Source: Sphingobacteriales bacterium
GTDB lineage: Bacteria; Bacteroidota; Bacteroidia; Sphingobacteriales; Sphingobacteriaceae
Direction of reading: 5' to 3'
Length of the DNA stretch: 55,086 nt
Assembly (NCBI GenBank): GCA_015655115.1
Contig: JAATFQ010000255.1
Location: 1-55,086 of the forward strand
Every line of letters begins with the position of its first letter. The stretch's first letter is position 1. Below are positions 7,806 to 15,849 of this stretch, piece after piece. A program made the position numbers and the translations under genes. The notes below the pieces were generated by a model that saw nothing but the letters and a program-made list of their open reading frames with translations, did not search any database and had not been told where the DNA came from.

Positions 7806-8690
7806 CTAGTTTTGGTTCTGAAAATGTTTGGGGCTTATTCCAGTCTCTTTTTTGAACAAACGTGAAAAATAGGGTAGGTTATCAAACCCAAGCGCATAGG
7901 CCGTCTCAGTTATATTATTCCCTGAACTCTTCAGCATATTTTTGGCTTCGGAAATTAAATAAATGTGAATCAGTTCTAATGCGGTTTTCCCCGTTTCCTG
8001 TTTAAGCAGGTCACTCAGGTAGTGAGCTGAAATATTGAGCTGCTCAGCCATAAATTTAACAGAGGGAAAACCATTTTCCTGCAGTGAGCCACTTTCTGAG
8101 TAACTCGCCAGCAGCTGATTAAATTTCGAAACTGTCTTTCCTGTCAGTTCTTTTCTGTTTAGGAACTGTCTTTTATAATAACGCTGAGAATACTTTAAAA
8201 TAGAATCGATATGTCCGATCATAATCTCCCGGCTATATTCATCCTGGTTACTCAGATATTCCATCTGAATTTTGTCGTGGAGCTCCCACATCACTTTTTC
8301 TTCTTTAGGAGATAAGTGCAAAGCCTCATTAACATCATAATCAAAGAAACTATATTTTTTGATATCCTGGTAAAGTGTATGACCAACTAAAAAGTCTTCA
8401 TGAAAAAAGATGAGGAAGTCATCCTCTTCAAATTTCAAATCATGAAATACAACAACGTGCCCCGGTTTTACATAAGACATCGAACCACTTTGATGATCAT
8501 ATTTAGTTTTACCATAGCCGAATATGCCTGATTGAAGTTTTTTTAAGCCAATCATATAAAAATCTGTAGTGAATTCATGAGTACCCGCAGAACATTGGCC
8601 ACCACATTTGACAAGGCTAATCAGAGGATTTTCAGGCAATGCGAAGCCATTTACCTGATGTAGTTCACTTACGGTCTTAAAATGTTTCAT
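7806..8690 (-). CDS. AraC-family transcriptional regulator
   Basis: About 294 residues with an N-terminal cupin-like sensor half and two C-terminal HTH motifs: FMAEQLNISAHYLSDLLKQETG, then NITETAYALGFDNLPYFSRLFK with the AraC signature ending in GISPKHF. The start is set at the third ATG, giving MKHFKTVSELHQ as in relatives; two more ATGs lie 6 and 9 bases upstream. It follows the SDR gene at 8770 on the same strand, with a hairpin in between, and is the natural candidate regulator of that SDR. Effector unknown. Confidence 0.93.
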   Translation of the reverse strand: MKHFKTVSELHQVNGFALPENPLISLVKCGGQCSAGTHEFTTDFYMIGLKKLQSGIFGYGKTKYDHQSGSMSYVKPGHVVVFHDLKFEEDDFLIFFHEDFLVGHTLYQDIKKYSFFDYDVNEALHLSPKEEKVMWELHDKIQMEYLSNQDEYSREIMIGHIDSILKYSQRYYKRQFLNRKELTGKTVSKFNQLLASYSESGSLQENGFPSVKFMAEQLNISAHYLSDLLKQETGKTALELIHIYLISEAKNMLKSSGNNITETAYALGFDNLPYFSRLFKKETGISPKHFQNQN

Positions 8691-8710
8691 TACCATCAAA
8701 AATATGAGTA

Positions 8711-8736
8711 AATCTACGCCTATTCAGGCGTAGATT
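8711..8736 (-). terminator. Hairpin between SDR and AraC gene
   Basis: AATCTACGCCT (8711-8721) and AGGCGTAGATT (8726-8736) form an 11-bp perfect stem with a 4-base loop, 34 bases past the SDR stop codon. On the minus strand it is followed by a moderately T-rich stretch. It probably ends or attenuates SDR transcription before the AraC gene. Confidence 0.6.
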
Positions 8737-8769
8737 ATGTCAGTTAAATTTAAACTTATAGAGAATTGT

Positions 8770-9588
8770 CTAAGCACCGTGTGCAGCAGCTGAGATCTCT
8801 TTCCATTCTTCCCATGTAGCTAGTTTCTGTTCGTAAACATATTTAATCCAGGGATAAGCCATATTGCCCAGGAACAACCTTGAGGGAGGATTTTCGCTGT
8901 CAACCAGCCGAAGAAAAGCAGCTGGTGTTGCTGCCGGATCACCATAATCGCTTGGTTTTGCATTATTTTGGAAAGCACTGCGCACACCTGCATACTCTTC
9001 CATTGGTTTGCTTTGAGTAGCTGAAGCTCCGGCCCAGTCGGTAGAAAAACCATTAGGCTCTAGCAAGGTTACTTTGATACCAAATCCCGCAACTTCTATA
9101 GCGAGGGCTTCACTTAATCCCTCTACTGCGAATTTTGAAACACTGTAGATCCCCAGGGTAGGAAGTGCTGTAAGACCTAAAGCACTCGAAAGTTGTATGA
9201 TATGACCATGTCCCTGATTTCTCATGATGGGCAGAATGGCCTGGGTTACCCAAAGCAAACCAAATACATTTGTTTCAATTTGTTGTCTTGCTTCTTCTTC
9301 AGTTGCCTCTTCAATAGCACCAAATAATCCGAAGCCTGCATTGTTAATTAATATATCAATACTACCTAATGAAGCATTTGCATGTTTTATGGCTTCGAAA
9401 GTTGCGCTTCTGCTGGTCACATCTAATTGTATTGGAATGACCAATTCACAGAATTCGCTAACCAGATCGTCCAAATCTGACAATCTTCTGGCTGTTGCAG
9501 CTACCTTGTCTCCACGCTCTAAAAATGTTTTTGCCCAAAGTTTTCCAAAACCCCTTGATGCTCCTGTAATTAAAATTGTCTTTGTCAT
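8770..9588 (-). CDS. Short-chain dehydrogenase (SDR)
   Basis: A 272-residue classical SDR. The cofactor motif is TGASRGFG (8-15), the structural motif NNAG (82-85), catalytic Ser134 or Ser135, and YSVSK with Tyr148 and Lys152. The arginine in TGASRGFG and the following TARR suggest NADP(H) preference (inference). It heads a co-directional SDR then AraC pair, a layout repeated at 13572/12609, 26514/27276 and 37023/36625. Substrate not predictable; aldehyde, ketone or alcohol are typical for the family. Confidence 0.93.
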   Translation of the reverse strand: MTKTILITGASRGFGKLWAKTFLERGDKVAATARRLSDLDDLVSEFCELVIPIQLDVTSRSATFEAIKHANASLGSIDILINNAGFGLFGAIEEATEEEARQQIETNVFGLLWVTQAILPIMRNQGHGHIIQLSSALGLTALPTLGIYSVSKFAVEGLSEALAIEVAGFGIKVTLLEPNGFSTDWAGASATQSKPMEEYAGVRSAFQNNAKPSDYGDPAATPAAFLRLVDSENPPSRLFLGNMAYPWIKYVYEQKLATWEEWKEISAAAHGA

Positions 9589-9691
9589 TTTCTAAAATTT
9601 GATACAGCAAAGCTATCGTGACGGGCTGTTTTAAAATTATACAAAAACAGAGATTATTGATACAAAACGGGGATTTTCAGAAAATCAAATA

Positions 9692-9779
9692 ATGGTATCA
9701 AAGGTACTGCGGACATTAGAAGAGAAGAAGTTTGTAATAAGAAAAGAGCGTAAGGCAGATATCAGGGCGAAAACTATCG
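9692..9779 (+). pseudogene. MarR-family gene fragment
   Basis: A stretch of 88 bases encodes MVSKVLRTLEEKKF and then VIRKERKADIRAKTI, the recognition helix and wing of MarR proteins. It is highly similar to bases 5767-5860 of the intact MarR gene at 5542. Neither the N-terminal nor the C-terminal part is present in the flanks. The rest of the 9589-9886 interval holds nothing else recognisable. Confidence 0.7.
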
Positions 9780-9886
9780 GCACGAATCTCTCCAGATAAA
9801 AACCGCCTTCGGAAATACTGCGGACTTTCCAAATGAGGACTGACTACCAATAGCTTATACACGGTGTTAGCGGTTCGGGCTCTCTT

Positions 9887-10423
9887 TTAATCCTTATTCA
9901 TTTTACTACTCCTATTTAGCCGGAATAAAATCAGATTTGCATTTTTTTCATCAACGCTATCCGTACTCATAAATTTCAATTCTTTAAGAAGATGGATTGA
10001 ACTTTGGTTGCCCTTATGTGTATAAGCATCAATCGTTTTTACTCCAAGTGCTTGAATTGAATATTCAATTATTTTCTTAGCTGCCTCTCTCATAATTCCT
10101 TTTCCTTGATATTCAGTTAAAAGTTCATATCCAATTTCGCATTTTTTCAGTTCTTCTGAAATATCAAAAAGACAAATTGTCCCTACAAGTTTATCGTTTC
10201 CTTTTTGTGCAATTGCCCAATAAGAAAGGCTATTGTTTTTTATCTTGTCAATAAATCCCAATGCGTCTTCCAATGTTTTACCTGGCTGTCTGTCAAGATA
10301 TTTGTTTATCAAAGTGTCAGAACGAAGAAGAAATATTTCCTGAACATCGCTGTCTGATAATTGTCGGAGAGTCAACCTTTCGGTTGTCAATACAGGGAAG
10401 GTTTTCAAATTTCTATGTTCCAT
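9887..10423 (-). CDS. GNAT-family N-acetyltransferase (RimJ/RimL type)
   Basis: About 178 residues. The family pattern LTTERLTLRQLSDSD opens the domain. The acetyl-CoA region follows as YELLTEYQGKGIMREAAKKIIEY, in which QGKGIM corresponds to the Q/RxxGxG/A motif. The late motif with the THKGNQSSIHLLKELKF block matches the NxxSIxLLEKxGF pattern. The start is placed at the ATG giving MEHRNLKTF, which leaves a 10-base gap to the preceding epimerase-like gene instead of an overlap. Such proteins acetylate amino-terminal or small amine substrates; the target is unknown. Confidence 0.9.
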   Translation of the reverse strand: MEHRNLKTFPVLTTERLTLRQLSDSDVQEIFLLRSDTLINKYLDRQPGKTLEDALGFIDKIKNNSLSYWAIAQKGNDKLVGTICLFDISEELKKCEIGYELLTEYQGKGIMREAAKKIIEYSIQALGVKTIDAYTHKGNQSSIHLLKELKFMSTDSVDEKNANLILFRLNRSSKMNKD

Positions 10424-10433
10424 TATAGTAAGC

Positions 10434-11318
10434 TTATAAAATGATAGTTTTAGAAATATCCTGGACAAGTCCGGGGTTTGTGGGATTCCACCCTAGACGC
10501 TCCCGTGTCTGCCAGCCCGACGCAGACATATCCAGGCCAACAAACATGGCTAACGGACCGAAATGATGTTTAGCTTCCTCCACAGAGAGACTAACAACTG
10601 GAATCGCCAAACGTTTACCAATAGCGTCTGCAATAATACTCAACCGAATGCCTTCTTCAGCAACGGCGTGGTATCTGCCCGCCTCCTGGTTTTCCAATAC
10701 AAGCCTGTAAAGATGCGCAACATCAAGGACGTGTGCTGCGGACCACCGGTTTGTTCCCTCGCCGATGTATGCAGAAATCTTCTTTTCTTTAGCCACATTG
10801 ATCAATCCGCTAACAATACCCTGCCTCACTGTGTTATGAACCTGAGGAAGACGAACCACTGAAACATTTACACCACGATTCGCAAGGGCCAATCCTGCAA
10901 TTTCAGTGGCTTTCCGGGGGTTCTGTTGATTAGGGTCAAAGTGATTTTCTGTGCCCGGCCGGCCCGGTATGGCGATACCCATTGCTGCCACAGAGGTAAT
11001 TAACAAAGGACGTTGCGAGCCAACGAGTTCATTTCCCATCGCCTCAATTGCCAGGCTTTCCTGCCTGCTGGTCTCCTCCATTTTAGAAAAGTCGTTATTG
11101 TAAGCGCAATGAATAACCCCATCAGATTTTGCTGCCCCGCTGCGCAGACTATCGAGGTCATCAAGGCTTCCACGGTGAACATTTGCGCCGGCAGCAATCA
11201 GATATCTTTCACCCATATCAGAACGTGTAAGTCCAAGTACCTGATGACCGCCTGCTAACAATTCTTTTACTATAGCGGAACCTATAAAACCTGTAGCTCC
11301 TGTTATAAATACTTGCAT
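10434..11318 (-). CDS. NAD-dependent epimerase/dehydratase-type extended SDR
   Basis: About 294 residues beginning MQVFITGATGFIG, the extended-SDR cofactor motif TGATGFIG. The start was chosen because the 17 residues upstream are not family-like. The active site differs from classical extended SDRs: a TSVAAMG segment carries the serine, and the expected YxxxK is not obvious in the region following it, where GTENHFDPN and then RKATEIAGLAL appear; the KATE segment may carry the lysine. It sits between a Crp/Fnr regulator gene upstream and the GNAT gene downstream on the same strand. Substrate unknown. Confidence 0.88.
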   Translation of the reverse strand: MQVFITGATGFIGSAIVKELLAGGHQVLGLTRSDMGERYLIAAGANVHRGSLDDLDSLRSGAAKSDGVIHCAYNNDFSKMEETSRQESLAIEAMGNELVGSQRPLLITSVAAMGIAIPGRPGTENHFDPNQQNPRKATEIAGLALANRGVNVSVVRLPQVHNTVRQGIVSGLINVAKEKKISAYIGEGTNRWSAAHVLDVAHLYRLVLENQEAGRYHAVAEEGIRLSIIADAIGKRLAIPVVSLSVEEAKHHFGPLAMFVGLDMSASGWQTRERLGWNPTNPGLVQDISKTIIL

Positions 11319-11394
11319 AATTTTAAATTTTAGATTACAAATTTGAGTAACACTGACCTTTAAAAACACGCCATTTGGCGTTGATTCATGAAGA

Positions 11395-11967
11395 TTATAA
11401 CTGAGCGTGGCGAATACGATCTAACGTTCTGAGAGATATACCAAGGTAAGCGGCAATCATTTTTAGTGGCAAGCGTAATAGAAGCTGTGGATAGGTCTGT
11501 ATAAAATTCTCGTATTTTTCTTCCGGCGTGGCACTCAGTGTAGTCAGCAAACGCTGGCTACTACTGTAAATATTCTGGGCTGTGAATTTCTCTGTGTACC
11601 TTTTAAGCGGCGGGAGTTCTTCAATCAGCCTTTCGAAATCAGGCTTGGTCCACAATAGTACCTCGCTTGGTTCTACGGCACTAATGTTTACACGGGCAGG
11701 AGTCTGCTGGTCATAACTTTCCTTTTCAAGCGTCCATGTATTTTCTGGTGAAAATTTCAAAATATGTTCATTCCCGTCTTGTGTCATACCGAACGTTCTT
11801 AGCAGACCTTTCACAATAAATATTTTATGCCTGCAAACTTCTCCGTCATGTAATAAAAACTCGTTGCGACTAAGTTTTTTTTCAACAGCTAGGGAACTGA
11901 TGCGGTATAAGTCATTTTTGCTGAAACTGCCTTGTAAACACAGATATTTTTCTAAATCGTTGATCAT
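11395..11967 (-). CDS. Crp/Fnr-family transcriptional regulator
   Basis: About 190 residues: an N-terminal cyclic-nucleotide-binding-like beta barrel (EFLLHDGEVCRHKIFIVKGLLR is its conserved strand-turn region) followed by a helix linker with the TPEEKYENF pattern and a C-terminal HTH in RLPLKMIAAYLGISLRTLDRIR. This layout is common in Bacteroidota, where the effector is usually unknown. The start at ATG giving MINDLEKYLC is preferred to one four codons upstream. It lies 76 bases upstream of the epimerase-like gene on the same strand and probably regulates it. Confidence 0.9.
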   Translation of the reverse strand: MINDLEKYLCLQGSFSKNDLYRISSLAVEKKLSRNEFLLHDGEVCRHKIFIVKGLLRTFGMTQDGNEHILKFSPENTWTLEKESYDQQTPARVNISAVEPSEVLLWTKPDFERLIEELPPLKRYTEKFTAQNIYSSSQRLLTTLSATPEEKYENFIQTYPQLLLRLPLKMIAAYLGISLRTLDRIRHAQL

Positions 11968-12055
11968 TGGCCAAATCAAAGTTAAGATATAGATCTTATA
12001 ATCCCATCTTTTAACGTTCTCATTATGATAGCGTAAAGAAGACCAACAGGTTCAC

Positions 12056-12086
12056 AATGTGCCTCTAAAATCCTTAGAGGCACATT
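12056..12086. terminator. Strong hairpin, 13-bp perfect stem
   Basis: AATGTGCCTCTAA (12056-12068) and TTAGAGGCACATT (12074-12086) are exact reverse complements around a 5-base loop. It lies between the broken VOC gene and the Crp/Fnr gene, both on the minus strand. No clear T-tract follows on either strand, so it may be a terminator without a canonical tail or a leader hairpin of the Crp/Fnr transcript. The rest of 11968-12156 holds nothing recognised. Confidence 0.5.
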
Positions 12087-12156
12087 ATTCATACTGATAT
12101 CCATAGCACTTCTAATGGCATTACAGATACTTTTGGGTTCGATTCCGGCTAACTAT

Positions 12157-12540
12157 TTATCTTTTGAAAAAGCTTTTCTGGGCGTGGAATACTTCATCAA
12201 GTGATTTTTGAATATATGCTATACCTGCTACGCCTTCCTGACTATTTGCTCTTTTTCTGATTTCCCCAAATTTAGTAAAATCAATTTCTTCAACGCGTTC
12301 GTTTATCCACCAAAGGTTGCCAAATGGATCCAGAATTCTGCAGACCTTTTCTCCAAACCAAAGTTCAGTAATGTCGGTCACTGATTTAGCCCCAAGTTCG
12401 ATTGATTTTTGATAAGTCTTCTTCACGTCTTCCACATACAAATTCAAAAAACTTGGAGTAGGAGCCCAACCTTCAGCAGCAGCACCATAGTATATAGTCT
12501 GTCTGTCACCGTTTAATACATGGCCATTGGTACTTCAATG
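12157..12540 (-). pseudogene. VOC (glyoxalase-like) gene, broken
   Basis: The last 96 codons (12157-12447) give an intact VOC half, with LNLYVEDVKKTYQKSIELGA and RILDPFGNLWWINERVEE, which is the typical end of this family. Upstream, the coding signal continues in changing frames: GALEIIEVPMA in one frame, then NGHVLNGDRQTIYYGAAAEGW in another, with a TGA between them. No credible N-terminus is seen before the AraC stop codon at 12609. At least one frameshift and a 5' loss are needed. VOC proteins are metal-dependent; this one is probably inactive. Confidence 0.72.
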
Positions 12541-12608
12541 ATTTCGAGTGCTCCCTCGATTCAGGGTAGGAATAAAAGCCCGTTCCTGTTGGCAATGGAA
12601 GTGAATTT

Positions 12609-13523
12609 TCAATTAAACCCAGCCCTGAACTCCATTGGGCTTTGATTGGTTTTGTTTTTGAATAATTTGGAAAAGCTTTGCAGATGTTCAAACCCCAATT
12701 CATAAGCAATTTCGCTTACTGTCAGATTTGTTACTGATAATTTTTCTTTTGCTTTTTCTATCAATTTGTCGTGAATGAATTGCTGTGTACTTTGCCCTGT
12801 TATGGTTTTGAGTAAGCGACTTAAATATTTTGGCGAAACGTTTAATTGCGCTGCAATGTGTTGAACTGTCGGCAAACCTTTAATTGTCAAATCTTGACTA
12901 TTGAAATAATCCACAAGCAATTTTTCTAAGCCTTCTAAAATGTGGTGATTAGACTTTTCCCTGACGATGAACTGACGATTATAAAATCTTTCCGCGTTGT
13001 TAAGTATCGCTTCAATATAAGAAATGATAATCTTTTTGCTGTATTTATCAATGTTACAAGAATACTCTTGCTGAATGTTTTGAGCAAGGTCGATGATTAT
13101 TTTTTCTTCCCTGCCTGAAAGAAACAATGCTTCATTTACGGAGTAATCAAAAAACTCGTATTGCTTAATTGTTTTTGCGAATGGCGTATTCCAAAAAAAG
13201 TCTGGGTGAATGAGTAAAATCCATCCAGATGCTTTTGATGTATCTTCTGTATTGATTTCTACTTTGCCGTAAATCTGATTGGGTGCAAAAAAGAACATTA
13301 TGCCAGCATTGTAATTATATTCCTGTTGACCGTATTTGAGCTTAGCATTTAATCCACGTTTCGCAGAAATAGAATAAAAATCCAACACCAGATTAAAACT
13401 ATCTGTGTGGGTATTGCCGTCCAGATTGATCACACTGATGAGTGGATGTTCGGGTTCGGGCAAGCCGTAGAAATCGTGGAACTCACGGATTGTTTTTATT
13501 CTTTGTGGAAGTTCATGTACCAT
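12609..13523 (-). CDS. AraC-family transcriptional regulator
   Basis: A 304-residue protein: a sensor half with ISVINLDGNTHTDSF, KYGQQEYNYNAG and HPDFFWNT, a linker EFFDYSVNEALFLSG, then HTH 1 (IAAQLNVSPKYLSRLLKTITG) and HTH 2 (VSEIAYELGFEHLQSFSKLF). It is a close paralogue of the regulator at 27276, which shares length and most blocks, and of the truncated one at 36625. It follows the SDR at 13572 by 48 bases on the same strand. Effector unknown; the SDR is the likely target. Confidence 0.94.
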   Translation of the reverse strand: MVHELPQRIKTIREFHDFYGLPEPEHPLISVINLDGNTHTDSFNLVLDFYSISAKRGLNAKLKYGQQEYNYNAGIMFFFAPNQIYGKVEINTEDTSKASGWILLIHPDFFWNTPFAKTIKQYEFFDYSVNEALFLSGREEKIIIDLAQNIQQEYSCNIDKYSKKIIISYIEAILNNAERFYNRQFIVREKSNHHILEGLEKLLVDYFNSQDLTIKGLPTVQHIAAQLNVSPKYLSRLLKTITGQSTQQFIHDKLIEKAKEKLSVTNLTVSEIAYELGFEHLQSFSKLFKNKTNQSPMEFRAGFN

Positions 13524-13571
13524 ATTTCAAAAATAATTATTAAATTTCATATGCACGGTGAGTGCATAACG

Positions 13572-14309
13572 CTATGTCGTTAAATGGCTACCGCCATCTA
13601 CCTGATAGATAGAACCCGTAATGAAGCCACATCTGGTAACAAGTTCAATGACTTCAGCCACATCAATAGCCTGGCCAATGCGACCAACAGCTAAATTTGC
13701 CGCATGATTAGAGAGAAAAGATTTTCTGGTTTCATCTGCCATAAAATCCCAAAGTGAAGTATCAATCAGACCAGGACTAACAGCATTGACACGAATTGGA
13801 GCAAGCTCAAGTGCCAGTGTAGGAATAAGAGACTCAAGTGCCCCACTGACTGCACCAGGACCAGCGGCTGTAGGAATAGCTGAACCTGCTGAACCTGCTG
13901 TGACAAAAGTAATCGAACCATTCGCCTTCATGTGGTGTGCAGCTACCTGTGCAACTTGAAGTTGGGCGATCGTCTTCTCTTCCAGAGACGTTCTAAGAAG
14001 GTCAAGATTGAGATCCTTAAACATCCCTATCGCCATAACTCCAGCTACGCATATCACAACAGTATCTACTGGTCCGGTAGCCTCGAACACCTTCAATACT
14101 GCATCTCTATCTAAAGCATTGGCCACCGCGGTTTGCACATTACCACCAATACGCTCAGCGGCTGACGCGAGTCTTTCTGCGTTACGACCAACGATAGTCA
14201 CCTCAGTTCCACCTTCAATCAACAACTTTGCTGTTGCTTCGCCAATTCCATAACTTCCGCCAAAAACAACACCAATTTTTGAAGTTTTTGTTTGTTTAAT
14301 TGTATCCAT
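13572..14309 (-). CDS. SDR-fold protein lacking the YxxxK catalytic pair
   Basis: A 245-residue Rossmann protein with cofactor motif GGSYGIG (17-23) and the C-terminal SDR block RVNAVSPGLIDT and ITGSIYQVDGG. The structural NNAG is replaced by ICVAG (86-90), and the position where YxxxK should lie reads PGAVS (151-155), so both catalytic residues are replaced. This appears to be a recurrent SDR subgroup, judged from memory, which may bind NAD(P) without classical catalysis or use other residues. Like other SDRs here it is followed by an AraC gene on the same strand. Confidence 0.85.
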   Translation of the reverse strand: MDTIKQTKTSKIGVVFGGSYGIGEATAKLLIEGGTEVTIVGRNAERLASAAERIGGNVQTAVANALDRDAVLKVFEATGPVDTVVICVAGVMAIGMFKDLNLDLLRTSLEEKTIAQLQVAQVAAHHMKANGSITFVTAGSAGSAIPTAAGPGAVSGALESLIPTLALELAPIRVNAVSPGLIDTSLWDFMADETRKSFLSNHAANLAVGRIGQAIDVAEVIELVTRCGFITGSIYQVDGGSHLTT

Positions 14310-14663
14310 ATTTCAGTTTTTTTATTGTTACAAATGTCTTCACAACTTAAAAAACATATTTAGCCTAATAGCCCTTTGTTTTAGTCAAAAATCAACTCTA
14401 ATGAAGGGCAGCACAATAAATAACTTATAGTTTAAAAAAAACAGGGAAAGAACTTATATTAATCATAAATGTTGTTTCAATAAATCATCAGAGACTATTG
14501 CTACAGATGATCACAAAAAAGAAATGCTGATTTTTTACGAACAGCATATCATCAATGTTTCCAGGAAAATATTTTTAGAGCAATTCAGACTTGCTGGTTC
14601 AGCTTAATCCAGGAATAGCTATGAGGTAGTGTAGGTTGCATCATTTTAACTCCTGACATTTTT
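14310..14663. other. Non-coding stretch upstream of the SDR at 13572
   Basis: No supported gene on either strand. Short open frames exist but show no family resemblance. The part next to 14309 should hold the promoter of the minus-strand SDR. The 85-bp tandem repeat begins at 14664. Confidence 0.4.
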
Positions 14664-14830
14664 CATCAGTAAATATTTATTTTTATAGGTTATGAAGCTA
14701 TCATGATCTTTTCATTTCTGTTTGTGATCTGTAAGATCATGATGGTTGCATCAGAATATATTTGTTTTTAATAGTCATGAAGGTTGCATAAGCTTTCATC
14801 TCAGTTTGTAAGCTGTAAGCTTATGCAAGT
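14664..14830. repeat. Two tandem 85-bp units, each with a large hairpin
   Basis: Unit 1 starts at CATCAG (14664) and unit 2 at CATCAG (14749). The leading 36 bases of the units are similar: an AT-rich run, then a TATGAAGCT-like or CATGAAGGT-like end. Each unit then has an inverted repeat: ATCATGATCTT (14700-14710) with AAGATCATGAT (14733-14743), and TTGCATAAGCTT (14784-14795) with AAGCTTATGCAA (14817-14828). The loops are conserved (TCAT, GTTTGT, CTGT in order), while the stems differ in sequence but stay fully paired. This looks like a REP-like or structured RNA element; no mobile gene is adjacent. Confidence 0.7.
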
Positions 14831-14849
14831 TTAATCAAATAAAAGTAGT

Positions 14850-14873
14850 CTCTGCCGTATTGCTGCGGCAGAG
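14850..14873 (-). terminator. Rho-independent terminator of the ROK gene
   Basis: CTCTGCCG (14850-14857) and CGGCAGAG (14866-14873) form an 8-bp GC-rich stem with an 8-base loop, 7 bases past the ROK stop codon. On the minus strand it is followed by ACTACTTTTATTTG. Confidence 0.75.
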
Positions 14874-14880
14874 TTTATCT

Positions 14881-15849
14881 TTATTTCTCCCAAACCAAAG
14901 CACTGGCACCTAGTATTGCCGCATCAGCTTCATCAAGTTCACTAAAAACTAACTTCACTTTATTCCTGAAAATTGGAAAAAGATTTCTTTCCATATGAAG
15001 CTTGGTCGGTTTTAAGATGAAATCGCCCGACTTAATCACTCCACCAAATAAAAGTATAGCCTCTGGAGAAGAGAACATCACAAAGTTGGCTAAAGCTTCT
15101 CCAAGTTTTTGTCCTGTATATCGGAATACCTCAATAGCAATAGGATCTCCCTTGAGCGCACATTCGTGAACTGTTTTGGAATTTATCTCTGATTCAGGGT
15201 AAAGGTTAAGTAAAGATTGCGGAAATTCAGCTCTCATTTTCTTTGCTGTGATGGCAATACCTGTTGCCGAAGCATAAGATTCCAGGCTTCCTTCAGATCC
15301 GGTACTCCAATGTTTCCGTCCTCCGGGTTTTACTATCGTATGGCCCAATTCACCTGCAAAACCGTCATGTCCATAAACCAAACTGCCATTGGTAATGATC
15401 CCGCTTCCAACACCTGTACCCAAGGTAATCATGATGAAGTTTTTCATGCCACGTGCAGCCCCGAAAAGCATTTCGCCAAGTGCAGCGGCATTTGCATCAT
15501 TGGTTACAATACAGTGTAAATCGAATTTAGCATTCATCAGATCTGCGAAAGGTATGATACCTTTCCATGGCAGATTGGGTGCATTTTCAGCAGTCCCTTT
15601 GTAGTAATTTCCATTCGGCATGCCCACTCCTATTCCGTCGAAGTTTTTATGGCCCCCGTATTTTTCAATTAACGGATTAACTTTTTCTGACAAAGCATTA
15701 ATGAAATCTTCTACTTTATCATATTCATCAGTTCTTATTTTCCCTTTTTCAAGAACTTCTCCCCGATGATTTACAACTCCAAATTTAGTATTGGTTCCTC
15801 CTATATCAATCCCTAATGCAACACGTTTTGACAAATCTGATAACGGCAT
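14881..15849 (-). CDS. ROK-family sugar kinase (glucokinase-like)
   Basis: A 322-residue ROK protein with the phosphate-1 motif DIGGTNTKFG (15-24), the catalytic block IVTNDANAAALGE, LGTGVGSGII, and the conserved GELGH histidine. The ROK zinc motif, normally CxCGxxGCxE, here reads WSTGSEGSLE, so all three cysteine ligands are replaced. ROK kinases phosphorylate hexoses such as glucose or N-acetyl sugars with ATP. The gene stands alone, with its own terminator at 14850 and a 387-base upstream region. Confidence 0.9.
   Translation of the reverse strand: MPLSDLSKRVALGIDIGGTNTKFGVVNHRGEVLEKGKIRTDEYDKVEDFINALSEKVNPLIEKYGGHKNFDGIGVGMPNGNYYKGTAENAPNLPWKGIIPFADLMNAKFDLHCIVTNDANAAALGEMLFGAARGMKNFIMITLGTGVGSGIITNGSLVYGHDGFAGELGHTIVKPGGRKHWSTGSEGSLESYASATGIAITAKKMRAEFPQSLLNLYPESEINSKTVHECALKGDPIAIEVFRYTGQKLGEALANFVMFSSPEAILLFGGVIKSGDFILKPTKLHMERNLFPIFRNKVKLVFSELDEADAAILGASALVWEK

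Noticed and set aside
8820..9053. Second open frame inside the SDR at 8770
   Set aside because: Shadow frame in a well-supported SDR; no family features.
12135..12152. GGGTTCGATTCC segment that looks like a tRNA T-arm
   Set aside because: The flanking bases do not form a T-stem, and no acceptor, D-arm or anticodon arm can be assembled.
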